From Methanolobus sediminis (GTDB taxonomy: Archaea; Halobacteriota; Methanosarcinia; Methanosarcinales; Methanosarcinaceae), in assembly GCF_031312595.1 (NCBI RefSeq), contig NZ_CP133592.1, positions 2,418,001 through 2,482,000 of the forward strand: 64,000 nucleotides of DNA, in the 5' to 3' direction. The position numbers and the translations under genes are program-made. The number at the start of each line of letters is the position of its first letter. The first letter of the stretch is position 1. Under the pieces are notes generated by a model. That model was given only the letters and a program-made list of their open reading frames with translations, was not told where the DNA came from and ran no database searches. Positions 1-7,522 of this stretch are shown piece after piece.

Positions 1-1
1 G

Positions 2-721
2 GGTACCGAGAAACTTGTACTCGATCCGGGAACATTCCCAACCGGCAAGCAGCTCAAACAGACCCTTACAAACTTCCTCAAGGTACGCAGAGCTGGAATT
101 GACGGTGACCGCGAGATCGCTTACCCAATTATGGCAGTTCCATTTACAGCATGGATGGCACACGATGATCCTGTAAGTGCATCTTACTGGGAAACAGTGG
201 TTGCTTCAGTATTCACCATCAAGTACGGTGACATAATGATCCTTCACAGCACAGAACCATATGCAATGCTGCCTGAACTGCACATCCGTGACACGATCTA
301 CACTGACCCAAGAAAGCCGGTTACAGTAGATCCTGGAATGTACAAGGTAGGAGAGCCAACTGCAGATTCACCGGTTCTGGTCACAACCAACTTCGCTCTT
401 ACTTACTACACAGTAGAGAGTGATATTGCATCCAACAAGATCGACTGTTTCCTCTGGGCAATCGATACCGATGGTATCGGTGTAGAGGCCGCAGTAGCCG
501 GTGGACAGCTTACCGCCGAGAAGATCAAGAAGGGAATCGAGGATTCAGGCTTTGACCTTAAGAAGGACACAAGCCACAACACTGTCATCATCCCGGGACT
601 TGCAGCACGTCTGCAGGGTGATGTGGAAGACGCAACAGGTGCTAATGTGATGGTAGGTCCTGCAGACTCCGGTAGGATCCCTGGCTGGATGGAAAAGAAC
701 TGGCCACCACAGAAGAAATAA
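2..721 (+). CDS. cdhE: ACDS corrinoid iron-sulfur protein large (gamma) subunit, 3' part
   Basis: The reading frame is open from base 2 and lacks its start, so only the C-terminal 239 residues are in the window. In the acetyl-CoA decarbonylase/synthase complex this subunit carries the corrinoid cofactor that moves a methyl group between tetrahydrosarcinapterin and the acetyl-CoA synthase centre. The call rests on the characteristic end of the protein: GLAARLQGDVEDATG followed by NVMVGPADSGRIPG, the cofactor-binding tail of CdhE. The N-terminal 4Fe-4S part lies outside the window. A hairpin terminator begins 19 bases after the stop, so this is the last gene of its operon. The family assignment is from memory of the conserved tail. 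Confidence 0.88.
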   Translation, partial: GTEKLVLDPGTFPTGKQLKQTLTNFLKVRRAGIDGDREIAYPIMAVPFTAWMAHDDPVSASYWETVVASVFTIKYGDIMILHSTEPYAMLPELHIRDTIYTDPRKPVTVDPGMYKVGEPTADSPVLVTTNFALTYYTVESDIASNKIDCFLWAIDTDGIGVEAAVAGGQLTAEKIKKGIEDSGFDLKKDTSHNTVIIPGLAARLQGDVEDATGANVMVGPADSGRIPGWMEKNWPPQKK

Positions 722-740
722 TACTATATATCTAAAAATT

Positions 741-775
741 AAGATGCTATAATTTTTGCATAGCATCTTTTCTTC
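741..775 (+). terminator. Hairpin terminator after cdhE
   Basis: A perfect 10-bp stem, AAGATGCTAT at 741-750 and ATAGCATCTT at 760-769, closes a 9-base loop and runs into a T-rich tract that continues to about 784. It should end the cdh transcript. Confidence 0.8.
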
Positions 776-816
776 ACTTTTTTGCTTATTATTTCGCTAT
801 TTTGATTTTATTTTAA

Positions 817-1224
817 ATGATGGTTTCTGAACAAAAAATTATTATATTATTTGTATGTCGTTTTATCTGGGATAAAATGGACTTGATTGTAAGAACTCAC
901 AACAGCATTGAACTTACACGTAACGGGATGCATTGTGTCATTATGGGTGACATTGAGGATGTGAAAGATGAGCACATTGAAAAGATGGCAGAATGGGCAA
1001 ACTGTTTGTGGGATTATTCTAAAATAAGCATGTGGAAAAAATCAGAGTCAATAAGTTCTGGTTACTTTATACGTGATTGTGAGGAAGGACAATATAAAGT
1101 TCATGTTCTTGATGATAACCAAAAAGCAGATGTCTTTGGCGGAACCCGCAAAGATAGTCCTCACAAGCTGGATAACTGGGATAAAAAAGAGCTGCTTGCT
1201 TACGTAGACTGGTTTATAGAATAA
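817..1224 (+). CDS. Hypothetical protein
   Basis: An unrecognised acidic, Trp-rich soluble protein of 135 residues (116 if it starts at the ATG at 877). The part from residue 21 onward is hydrophilic, with no membrane segment or Cys pair. It includes the stretches WANCLWDYSKISMWKK and DNWDKKELLAYVDWFIE. Neither start has a convincing ribosome site. The first 20 residues are hydrophobic and unlike the rest, so the start at 877 is plausible. The gene stands alone between the cdhE terminator and the reverse-strand small-protein cassette. No function can be given. Confidence 0.55.
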   Translation: MMVSEQKIIILFVCRFIWDKMDLIVRTHNSIELTRNGMHCVIMGDIEDVKDEHIEKMAEWANCLWDYSKISMWKKSESISSGYFIRDCEEGQYKVHVLDDNQKADVFGGTRKDSPHKLDNWDKKELLAYVDWFIE

Positions 1225-1265
1225 TATAAATTGACTGCAGTTTAATCTGGAATTAAAAACTGCAA

Positions 1266-1439
1266 TTAAAAACCGCAATCGTCGATCAATATTTCCTGGA
1301 AATATTCCTTGTTAATATCTGCAGTAATTTTAGATTCAAGATAATTCAGGAATTCACATTTTCCTGTTTTCTGGAAAATAATGCAGCTTGTACAGTAGAT
1401 TTTTTTGTTTTCTTCAGAATACCCAAGTTCTTCTATCAT
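1266..1439 (-). CDS. Tiny Cys-containing protein (57 aa), third gene of small-protein cassette
   Basis: A 57-residue reading frame beginning MIEELGYSEENKKIYCTSC and ending with stop TAA at 1266-1268. It has one CxxC pair (YCTSC, residues 15-19) plus two further Cys. The start overlaps the stop of the upstream gene by four bases (ATGA, 1436-1439), the pattern of translational coupling. That overlap, together with sense-like composition, is the main reason to believe a frame this short. It is not a recognised family. A zinc site made by CxxC and the later Cys is possible but only inferred. Confidence 0.6.
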   Translation of the reverse strand: MIEELGYSEENKKIYCTSCIIFQKTGKCEFLNYLESKITADINKEYFQEILIDDCGF

Positions 1440-1603
1440 ACACATGCTTTCACTCCGTCATCGTTTATTCTGATCGTAACAAGATCTTTTGCGGAAGTAA
1501 TCCTTCCGCAATCCTTACAGTAGTAGAATACATTCGATCCTATCAGCTGTCTTTTAAGTTCGGTATTGCAAAATTCACAACACAGGTTCTCTTCTTGTTT
1601 CAT
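1436..1603 (-). CDS. Tiny zinc-ribbon protein (55 aa)
   Basis: From the ATG at 1603 the product is 55 residues with two Cys pairs, CCEFC near residues 8-12 and YYCKDC near 27-32, the layout of a one-domain zinc ribbon. The start is chosen because GGGAG lies five bases upstream; the upstream in-frame ATG at 1630 has no such site. The stop overlaps the start of the 57-residue gene, and the 56-residue gene ends 49 bases upstream, so the three are probably one transcript. Zinc ribbons of this size usually bind nucleic acid or another protein; which applies here cannot be told. Confidence 0.65.
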   Translation of the reverse strand: MKQEENLCCEFCNTELKRQLIGSNVFYYCKDCGRITSAKDLVTIRINDDGVKACV

Positions 1604-1652
1604 TGTTTCTCCCACGCTTAAAATTGGCAATTATAGGCCGATATGTCTGCCT

Positions 1653-1823
1653 TTATTTCGCACCCATTCCACCTATCATGAAACGTGCAAAATCTATATC
1701 ATCTTCATCCATATTGTTTCTAAACTGGCCGTTTTTTATCAGCTTGAGACTGGTTTCAGATGCACCAGTTGTGATATTTGCATTACTTACATACATGTCC
1801 GTACACTTTTTAATATTTTTCAT
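1653..1823 (-). CDS. Tiny hypothetical protein (56 aa), first gene of small-protein cassette
   Basis: This 56-residue reading frame begins MKNIKKCTDMYVSNANITTG and ends in a Gly-rich tail, FMIGGMGAK. It has an excellent ribosome site: GGAGAG lies five to six bases before the ATG, and a T/A-rich promoter region lies upstream on the reverse strand. It heads a run of three reverse-strand genes that all encode proteins under 60 residues. No motif ties it to a known family. The ribosome site and composition make it likely to be translated. Confidence 0.6.
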   Translation of the reverse strand: MKNIKKCTDMYVSNANITTGASETSLKLIKNGQFRNNMDEDDIDFARFMIGGMGAK

Positions 1824-2159
1824 TATATTCTCTCCTTTTTTCTCTTCTCAAGCTATAATACTCCATGCATTGATATATACAAGATGCATATAATCTATGT
1901 ATATATGTGATATCTATATAGGCTCATATGTTTGGGGCATATTCTGTTGTAAACATATTCTATGATCGATGAATTGCGTTTTTAAGGATTATTTTCACTT
2001 TGTGTTACGTCTGTCACGGGGCAATTTCTCATTCCTGCGCCAACACTTGTTTAATATATTTATTATTATTTATTATTATATATAAAAGAACTGGTCTTTT
2101 TACAGAATTGAATTATGTATAAATAGTGAGATCGCAAATCCTATACTGGAGAATTATTC
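1824..2159. promoter_or_regulatory. Divergent promoter region
   Basis: This 336-base AT-rich gap separates the reverse-strand tiny-protein cassette from the forward DUF362 gene. For the forward gene a TATA-like TATATATAAAAG lies at about 2077-2088 and GGAG lies at 2148-2151, nine bases before the ATG. For the reverse cassette, TATA-like sequence (reverse strand CCTATATAGA) sits at about 1912-1921. No further reading frame or RNA gene is seen. Confidence 0.5.
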
Positions 2160-3221
2160 ATGAGTCAAGTCTTTTTCAAAGCCGCAGAGGATATCGGTCC
2201 GATGAATACCCAGATCGATCAGATAACTGACCTTTTCCCGTCAATATCGCCAGTTTCCGAAGGCGATATCGTTGCCATCAAAATACATCCCGGAGAACTG
2301 GGGAACACAACCTACACTCGTCCTGTGATAGTTAAAACGGTGGTAGACCTTGTTAAAGAAGCAGGTGGTATCCCCTTTGTCACTGATTCTACCGTACTTT
2401 ACACCAGTAAAAGATTCAATGCTGCAGACCTTCTATATACGGCAGCCACCAACGGCTTCACTATGGGTACTATGGGTGCTCCCTTTATCTGTGCAGATGG
2501 TCTTCGGGGAGATGACTCTGTTTCAGTTGACATCGGCGGGGAGGTACTTGACAGTATCACAGTTGCATCTGCGATAGCAAATGCAGATTCAATGATAGTG
2601 ATATCTCATTGTAAAGGACATCCTGCATCAGGTTTTGGTGCAGCAGTAAAAAATCTTGGAATGGGATGTCTGGACAAAGCCGGGAAAACCGTGGTGCATA
2701 AAGTAGCCAGTCCGGCTATTGATGTTGGTAAATGTGTAGGATGCGGAAAATGTGTACAAGCATGTCCATGGGATGCAGTTTCTGTAAATGACGACAAAGC
2801 CAGTGTTAATTACGACCAGTGCCGTGGTGAACTTTCATGCCTTGAAAGTTGCAACTTTGGTGCAATAGTCCCTCCAGCAGATTTCCCGGTGAAGATGCAG
2901 GCAAGACTTGGTGAGGCGGCTTATGGCCCCGTAAAGCTCCTTCCCGATAAGATAGGATACATAAACTGGATATTTGATCTCACTCCGGGTTGTGACTGTT
3001 TTAACTTCTCATCTCCAGTGTTTGCTGGTGATGTTGGAATTACTGCATCTAAGGATCCGGTTGCTCTTGATAAGGCCAGCCTTGATCTTGTTAATGAAAG
3101 AATGAAGCATGACGGAGGAAGCTGTGTCAACAACGTATGGGGAATAGACCCTATGATTCATCTGGAATATGCTGAGAAGATAGGTGCAGGAAGCATGAAA
3201 TACTACTTGGTGCGCAAATGA
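2160..3221 (+). CDS. DUF362 domain protein with 4Fe-4S ferredoxin insert
   Basis: A 353-residue soluble protein of the DUF362 family (COG2768), whose function is unknown. The DUF362 fold is visible in IKIHPGE (41-47), the ISHCKGHPASGFGAAVKNLGMG run (148-169) and the C-terminal SKDPVALDKAS. A ferredoxin module is inserted after residue 190: CVGCGKCVQACP gives Cys 192, 195, 198 and 202, a normal cluster. The second half is odd: CRGELSCLESC has spacing C-x5-C-x3-C rather than CxxCxxCxxxC, so the second cluster may be altered or absent. GGAG at 2148-2151 supports the start. An electron-transfer role is inferred only from the Fe-S motif. Confidence 0.85.
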   Translation: MSQVFFKAAEDIGPMNTQIDQITDLFPSISPVSEGDIVAIKIHPGELGNTTYTRPVIVKTVVDLVKEAGGIPFVTDSTVLYTSKRFNAADLLYTAATNGFTMGTMGAPFICADGLRGDDSVSVDIGGEVLDSITVASAIANADSMIVISHCKGHPASGFGAAVKNLGMGCLDKAGKTVVHKVASPAIDVGKCVGCGKCVQACPWDAVSVNDDKASVNYDQCRGELSCLESCNFGAIVPPADFPVKMQARLGEAAYGPVKLLPDKIGYINWIFDLTPGCDCFNFSSPVFAGDVGITASKDPVALDKASLDLVNERMKHDGGSCVNNVWGIDPMIHLEYAEKIGAGSMKYYLVRK

Positions 3222-3306
3222 ATTAACTCAGGCCATAGAAGCAGAGCTTCACCGGAAATCTGCAAGAACAGAAATATATCTAAGCGAAAACAATATCTAA
3301 TTAAGC

Positions 3307-4371
3307 ATGGTATCAGAGCCGATGAACAATACCGTATGTCCCAAATGCGGAAAACCGACGACAAAACTGTTTCAGGGAAAATGCAAGGAGTGTTTTCTGG
3401 AGAACTTCACTCTTGCTGAAATAGCGCCTGTGCTTCATGCAAAGCTATGTCCTACCTGCGGTGCTCGTAACGTAAAGAACAAATGGGTGGATCAGGGAAG
3501 TCTTGAAGAGATAGTCATTCATACAGCAGAGGATGCTCTCTTTGTGCATGAGATGGCAGAGGACATAGAGATATATATTGAGCCAAGGGCACTTACGCCT
3601 TACATGTATAAGGTGCATATTGAAGTCGATGCCTTGTTACTTGATGAGAGTTTCCATCAGGAACTTGAAACAGAGGTTCGTGTTCTTCGCGAATCCTGTG
3701 ATATGTGCAGCCGCATATCCGGTGGATACTTTGAGGCTATCATTCAGATTCGTGCAACCAATCGTATTCCGGGTGATGATGAGAAACAGGAATGCATCAA
3801 TATAGCTAACACTGTTCTTGAAAGGCTTGTAAATAAAGGCGACAGGCTTGCTTTCATATCCAGTTCACTGGAGATCAAGGAAGGGACTGATCTTTATGTC
3901 GGTTCTTCCAATGCTGCAAGGCATATCTGCAAGGAAATAAATTCCCGTCTTGGTGGCAGCTTCACCGAGTCTGCTTCTTTGCAGGGAAGAAAAGATGGAA
4001 AGGATGTGTATCGTATAACCTTCTCCCTGAGGCTTCCTGAATTTATGCCACATGATATTATTGAATACAAGGGAAAGATCATCGAGATAAGGAAGTTCTC
4101 TAAAAATGTGACCGGAATGGATGTTGAGACCGGAGCTCGTTTTACAACTACTCCTGATGAGCTGCAGGGAGCAACACTAATTTCAAAGAGAAAGGACCTT
4201 CCAAAAACAATGCTTGTTGCAATAGAGAATGACGATTTGATGTTACTTGATCCTGATACGTATGAGACGGTAACAGTTAAGAAACCCGTAATGTTCTCTG
4301 CAGAGCCAGGAAGCGAGATACCAGTTGTTAAGACTGAAAAAGGTCTTCTTGCTATTGCCGATCTGTCATGA
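3307..4371 (+). CDS. NMD3 family ribosome-associated protein
   Basis: A 354-residue archaeal homologue of eukaryotic Nmd3, the 60S subunit export adaptor; archaeal members are presumed to act in large-subunit maturation. The N-terminus carries the family's zinc fingers: CPKC (11-14), CKEC (26-29) and CPTC (48-51). A further Cys pair lies in the SCDMCSR segment near residue 130. The rest is the predicted eIF5A/OB-like and S1-like portion, including the C-terminal MLVAIENDDLMLLDPDTYE. There is no clear ribosome site; an alternative ATG at 3322 would remove five residues. An ATP-grasp gene follows 16 bases downstream, probably in the same transcript. Confidence 0.88.
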   Translation: MVSEPMNNTVCPKCGKPTTKLFQGKCKECFLENFTLAEIAPVLHAKLCPTCGARNVKNKWVDQGSLEEIVIHTAEDALFVHEMAEDIEIYIEPRALTPYMYKVHIEVDALLLDESFHQELETEVRVLRESCDMCSRISGGYFEAIIQIRATNRIPGDDEKQECINIANTVLERLVNKGDRLAFISSSLEIKEGTDLYVGSSNAARHICKEINSRLGGSFTESASLQGRKDGKDVYRITFSLRLPEFMPHDIIEYKGKIIEIRKFSKNVTGMDVETGARFTTTPDELQGATLISKRKDLPKTMLVAIENDDLMLLDPDTYETVTVKKPVMFSAEPGSEIPVVKTEKGLLAIADLS

Positions 4372-4387
4372 TCTGGTTTGTGGGATT

Positions 4388-5581
4388 ATGAAAAACATAC
4401 TTGTGATTGGTTTCAGCACCCGTAATATCGTTTGTTCCGGCTCAAGGGCCGGATACAACATGTATTCCATCGATGCTTTTTGTGACTATGACCTGCAACA
4501 ATGTGCAAAAGGTTTTGCTAAACTGGATATTGGTGAAAGTTTTGATGCGAGCAGAATTAGTCTGGCTGATGTTTCAGATCTGATAGAAAGTTTTGACGTG
4601 AAATTTGATGCTATTATTCCTGGTTCCGGCTTTGAGATGATAGGTCTTGAAAGACTTCCATTTTGGATTCTCGGAAATGATCCCCGGATAATGGCAGAGG
4701 TCTCTGACAAACACTTATTTTCTATTTTTCTGAAAAAAAGGGGAATAGCTCATCCAGAAACTGTGCTTCTTGATGAGATTGGAGCATTAGAGTTTCCTTT
4801 AATGGTAAAGCCTGCATGTTCAGGAGGCGGGATATTCAACATGAAGGTCAATAATTCTCATGATCTCATAGTCCTGTATAGCAGGTTGAAGGAGGCGGGA
4901 CTACCACCAGGCAAGAGTAAAATAATAGCACAGGAGTTTGTAGATGGTATTCCGGCAAGTGTTTCGGTCTTGTCTACAAGGGACAGGGCTGTTGCAATCG
5001 TTGTAAATGAACAGCTTATAGGCACATCCTGGCTTACTGAAATGCCGTTTGCATATTGTGGTAACATAACTCCTTTTGAGACTCCGTATGCATCGGAAAT
5101 GAAGCAGATTGCTGAAAACCTGATACTTGAACTGGGGCTTGTGGGTTCAAATGGTGTTGATTTTATAATTACTGAGAAAGGGCCTATTGTCATAGAAGTG
5201 AATGCACGTTTCCAGGGAAGTCTTGACTCAGTTGAAATGGCAACTGGTCTCAACCTTCTGGAATCTCACCTGAAAGCATTTGAAGGAATTATTGATATAT
5301 CTGCCGAAATCCCGGGTGTAAAAGGAAATGGCAATGCGAATAAGTATGCTGGACGATGTATTCTGTATTCGGACAGGAAAATGGTAATGACAGAAGCTGT
5401 TAGGGATATGTTACTTGAAAGGAATGTATGTGATGTTCCGGTTGCAGGTCAGTTTATCGGGCCAAATGAACCTGTTATATCTGTACTGAATTCAGGAAAT
5501 GATCGCGATGAAGTTATTCGTGGGATGAAAGATAGCGTCACGTTTATACGTGAATCATTGAATTTACTGAATCCTGAATAA
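4388..5581 (+). CDS. ATP-grasp superfamily ligase (COG2232-like)
   Basis: A 397-residue enzyme of the ATP-grasp fold, which joins a carboxylate to an amine or thiol with ATP. The start chosen, MKNILVIGFSTRN, opens the N-terminal Rossmann-like domain; an upstream in-frame start would overlap the NMD3 gene by 47 bases and adds unrelated residues. The ATP-binding lysine lies in LMVKPACSGGG and the metal-binding tail in GVDFIITEKGPIVIEVNARFQG, both typical. It resembles the archaeal family annotated as predicted ATP-dependent carboligase; the substrate is unknown. It follows NMD3 closely, so the two may be co-transcribed. Confidence 0.8.
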   Translation: MKNILVIGFSTRNIVCSGSRAGYNMYSIDAFCDYDLQQCAKGFAKLDIGESFDASRISLADVSDLIESFDVKFDAIIPGSGFEMIGLERLPFWILGNDPRIMAEVSDKHLFSIFLKKRGIAHPETVLLDEIGALEFPLMVKPACSGGGIFNMKVNNSHDLIVLYSRLKEAGLPPGKSKIIAQEFVDGIPASVSVLSTRDRAVAIVVNEQLIGTSWLTEMPFAYCGNITPFETPYASEMKQIAENLILELGLVGSNGVDFIITEKGPIVIEVNARFQGSLDSVEMATGLNLLESHLKAFEGIIDISAEIPGVKGNGNANKYAGRCILYSDRKMVMTEAVRDMLLERNVCDVPVAGQFIGPNEPVISVLNSGNDRDEVIRGMKDSVTFIRESLNLLNPE

Positions 5582-5672
5582 GAACTTCAAACAGGTATTG
5601 ATGTTTTGTATCGGGCAGAATTTCCAGGCAAAGATTAATATTTAATTAAATTGCATTAGACATGCACATCAT

Positions 5673-5679
5673 GAGGTGA
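5673..5679 (+). promoter_or_regulatory. Ribosome binding site that fixes a TTG start
   Basis: GAGGTGA lies six bases before TTG at 5686-5688. It is an almost full match to the anti-Shine-Dalgarno sequence and shows that TFE begins at TTG, as no ATG is available at a suitable distance. Confidence 0.8.
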
Positions 5680-5685
5680 AATTTT

Positions 5686-6183
5686 TTGATAGATTTGAAT
5701 GATCCGGTTGTCAGAGGTTATCTCGTTCGGCTGGTGGGTGAAGACGGGCTGCAGATGATCGAGAATATGCCTGAAGGCGAAGTTACAGATGAACAAATAG
5801 CTGAGGCGACAGGGATTTTGCTTAACATTGTCAGAAGAACCCTTTTTATCCTTAATGAGAACAAGCTTGCAATATGCAGGCGTGAGCGAGACTCCAGTAG
5901 TGGGTGGCTTACTTACCTCTGGACACTTGATATGACTGACATAGGGCCTCAACTTCTTAAAGAGAAGAAAAGACTTGTAAAGAACCTCAGGACCAGGGTA
6001 AAGTTCGAAGAGGAAAATGTTTTCTATGGCTGTCCGGAAGGTTGCATGCGTATGAATTTCAATGAAGCTACTGAATGTGAGTTCCTCTGTCCTGACTGTG
6101 GTGAGGATATGATGTATGAGGACAATTCCGGATTTATTGAAAAGATAGAAAAACGTCTTGCATTCCTTGACAGAGAAAAATGA
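5686..6183 (+). CDS. tfe: Transcription initiation factor TFE (TFIIE alpha homologue)
   Basis: A 165-residue general transcription factor that helps open promoters with TBP, TFB and RNA polymerase. The N-terminal winged helix covers about residues 1-90, with EVTDEQIAEATGI and NIVRRTLFILNENKLA. A linker helix follows, then a zinc ribbon with ligands Cys116, Cys120, Cys135 and Cys138 (GCPEGC...CPDCGE). It uses a TTG start. The stop overlaps the ATG of the downstream HD gene (ATGA, 6180-6183), so the two are coupled. Length and motifs match archaeal TFE closely. Confidence 0.95.
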   Translation: MIDLNDPVVRGYLVRLVGEDGLQMIENMPEGEVTDEQIAEATGILLNIVRRTLFILNENKLAICRRERDSSSGWLTYLWTLDMTDIGPQLLKEKKRLVKNLRTRVKFEEENVFYGCPEGCMRMNFNEATECEFLCPDCGEDMMYEDNSGFIEKIEKRLAFLDREK

Positions 6184-6698
6184 TCTCCCGTGAGGCTGCT
6201 CTTACTATCCTTGCAGAATCAGGTTGCAGTGAAAAAGTTATAGCTCATTGCATTGCAGTTTCTGATCTTGCTCTGGAGATAGCAGCCGGGATAAAATCCC
6301 GGGGAAAAGATGTTGACCTATCTTTAGTTGAAATAGGCGCTCTTCTTCACGATCTTGGCAGATCTCAAAGCCATGGTATTGATCATGCTATTCTTGGTGC
6401 TGAACTGGCAAGGTCTTATGGTCTTGAACCTGAAATTCAGGAGATCATCAAAAGACATATAGGTGCAGGAATTTCACGGGATGAAGCAAAGAATATGCAT
6501 CTTCCTGATGACGATTACATTCCCGTGACCTTGGAACAGAAAATAGTGGCCCATGCTGATAACCTTTTAGTTGGTACTGAGAGAATATCCATTGACAGGC
6601 GTATTCGTAAAATGGAGAAGAAAGAACTCAGCAGGGAAAGCATCGATCGTGTGAAGGTACTTGCTGAGGAAATCGATATTATGCTTGGCAAGGGATAA
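6180..6698 (+). CDS. HD-domain phosphohydrolase (TIGR00295 type)
   Basis: A 172-residue HD-superfamily protein, metal-dependent phosphohydrolases of mostly unknown substrate in this archaeal subgroup. The motif residues are His23 (IAHCIAVSDLA), the HD pair His57-Asp58 (ALLHDLGR), further His near 65-69, and Asp in AHADNLL near 126. It is encoded in a four-base overlap with tfe, an arrangement I recall from related methanogens. A nucleotide or tRNA-related substrate is possible but not shown by the sequence. Confidence 0.85.
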   Translation: MISREAALTILAESGCSEKVIAHCIAVSDLALEIAAGIKSRGKDVDLSLVEIGALLHDLGRSQSHGIDHAILGAELARSYGLEPEIQEIIKRHIGAGISRDEAKNMHLPDDDYIPVTLEQKIVAHADNLLVGTERISIDRRIRKMEKKELSRESIDRVKVLAEEIDIMLGKG

Positions 6699-6701
6699 AT
6701 A

Positions 6702-6711
6702 TTTATATAAA
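6702..6711 (+). promoter_or_regulatory. TATA box for psmB
   Basis: TTTATATAAA at 6702-6711 sits just after the HD gene stop and about 80 bases before the psmB ATG. It would place the transcript start near 6735. Confidence 0.55.
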
Positions 6712-6792
6712 AATTGCTAATGGGTAACTGATGCATATAATGCATAGCGCATTTTTCAAATTTATTTTCTCATTTTTGTATGAGGTATATTA

Positions 6793-7422
6793 ATGGTTAA
6801 TGATAAACATTACACGGGTACAACCACTGTAGGGATAGTTTGCAAAGACGGTGTTGTTCTTGCAACCGAACAGCGTGCAACAATGGGGAATTTCATTGCA
6901 AGTAAAACTGCAAAGAAGGTATACCAGATCGATGAAAAAGTTGCAATGACCATTGCAGGCTCCGTGGGAGACGCACAGCAGATTGTAAGGGTCATGAGTG
7001 TGGAGTCCAAGTTGTACAAAATGAGGCGTAAGGAGTCCATGACCATTAAGGGTCTCACAACACTCTTATCCAACATGCTCAGTGGACAGAGGTACTATCC
7101 TTTGATGGTACAGCTTCTTGTCGGAGGATATGACAAGACCGGACCTTCGATCTATTCACTTGATGCCCTTGGTGGAAGTATAGAAGAAACAAAAGCTGTA
7201 TCTACAGGATCAGGTTCTCCATTTGCATATGGTGTACTTGAGGACAGGTACAGAGAGAATATGTCCACAGAAGAAGGTGTTGAACTGGCTGTAAGAGCGC
7301 TTCACAATGCAATGAAGAGAGACTCTGCATCAGGTGAGAACATTGACGTGGTTGTAATTACAAAGGACAAATACACAAGACTTGATATGGATGAAGTTAA
7401 GAAAATGAGAGAAGAATTCTAA
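6793..7422 (+). CDS. psmB: Proteasome beta subunit
   Basis: A 209-residue catalytic subunit of the 20S proteasome. A nine-residue propeptide (MVNDKHYTG) precedes TTTVGI; autocleavage would expose Thr10 as the nucleophile (Thr1 of the mature chain). Glu26 and Lys42 fall at the positions of the active-site Glu17 and Lys33 of archaeal beta subunits. Sequences such as [11 protein letters not shown] and GGYD are typical of the family. GAGGTATATTA before the ATG is the ribosome site. It stands just upstream of fttA; the alpha subunit gene is not in this window. Confidence 0.97.
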   Translation: MVNDKHYTGTTTVGIVCKDGVVLATEQRATMGNFIASKTAKKVYQIDEKVAMTIAGSVGDAQQIVRVMSVESKLYKMRRKESMTIKGLTTLLSNMLSGQRYYPLMVQLLVGGYDKTGPSIYSLDALGGSIEETKAVSTGSGSPFAYGVLEDRYRENMSTEEGVELAVRALHNAMKRDSASGENIDVVVITKDKYTRLDMDEVKKMREEF

Positions 7423-7467
7423 ATAAGTTCAACGATCATTTAATTTCTCATTTAACTAATATTTTCA

Positions 7468-7488
7468 ATATAGTTTTTTTAACTATAT
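7468..7488 (+). terminator. Hairpin with T-tracts between psmB and fttA
   Basis: ATATAGTT (7468-7475) and AACTATAT (7481-7488) form a perfect 8-bp stem with a T5 loop, followed by two T-rich tracts up to 7504. It may end the psmB transcript. Because it also lies only 35 bases upstream of the fttA start codon, it could equally sit in the fttA leader. Confidence 0.5.
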
Positions 7489-7522
7489 CATTTTTCACTT
7501 TTTTATAAGGAAGGCTGTTTTA

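Noticed and set aside
1388-1910. Overlapping forward frames in the 1.4-1.9 kb region
   Set aside because: They are antisense to the three tiny reverse genes, which have ribosome sites, coupling and Cys motifs.
3239-3251. GAAGC-AGA-GCTTC hairpin between DUF362 and NMD3 genes
   Set aside because: The stem is only 5 bp with no T-run, so it is not supported as a terminator.
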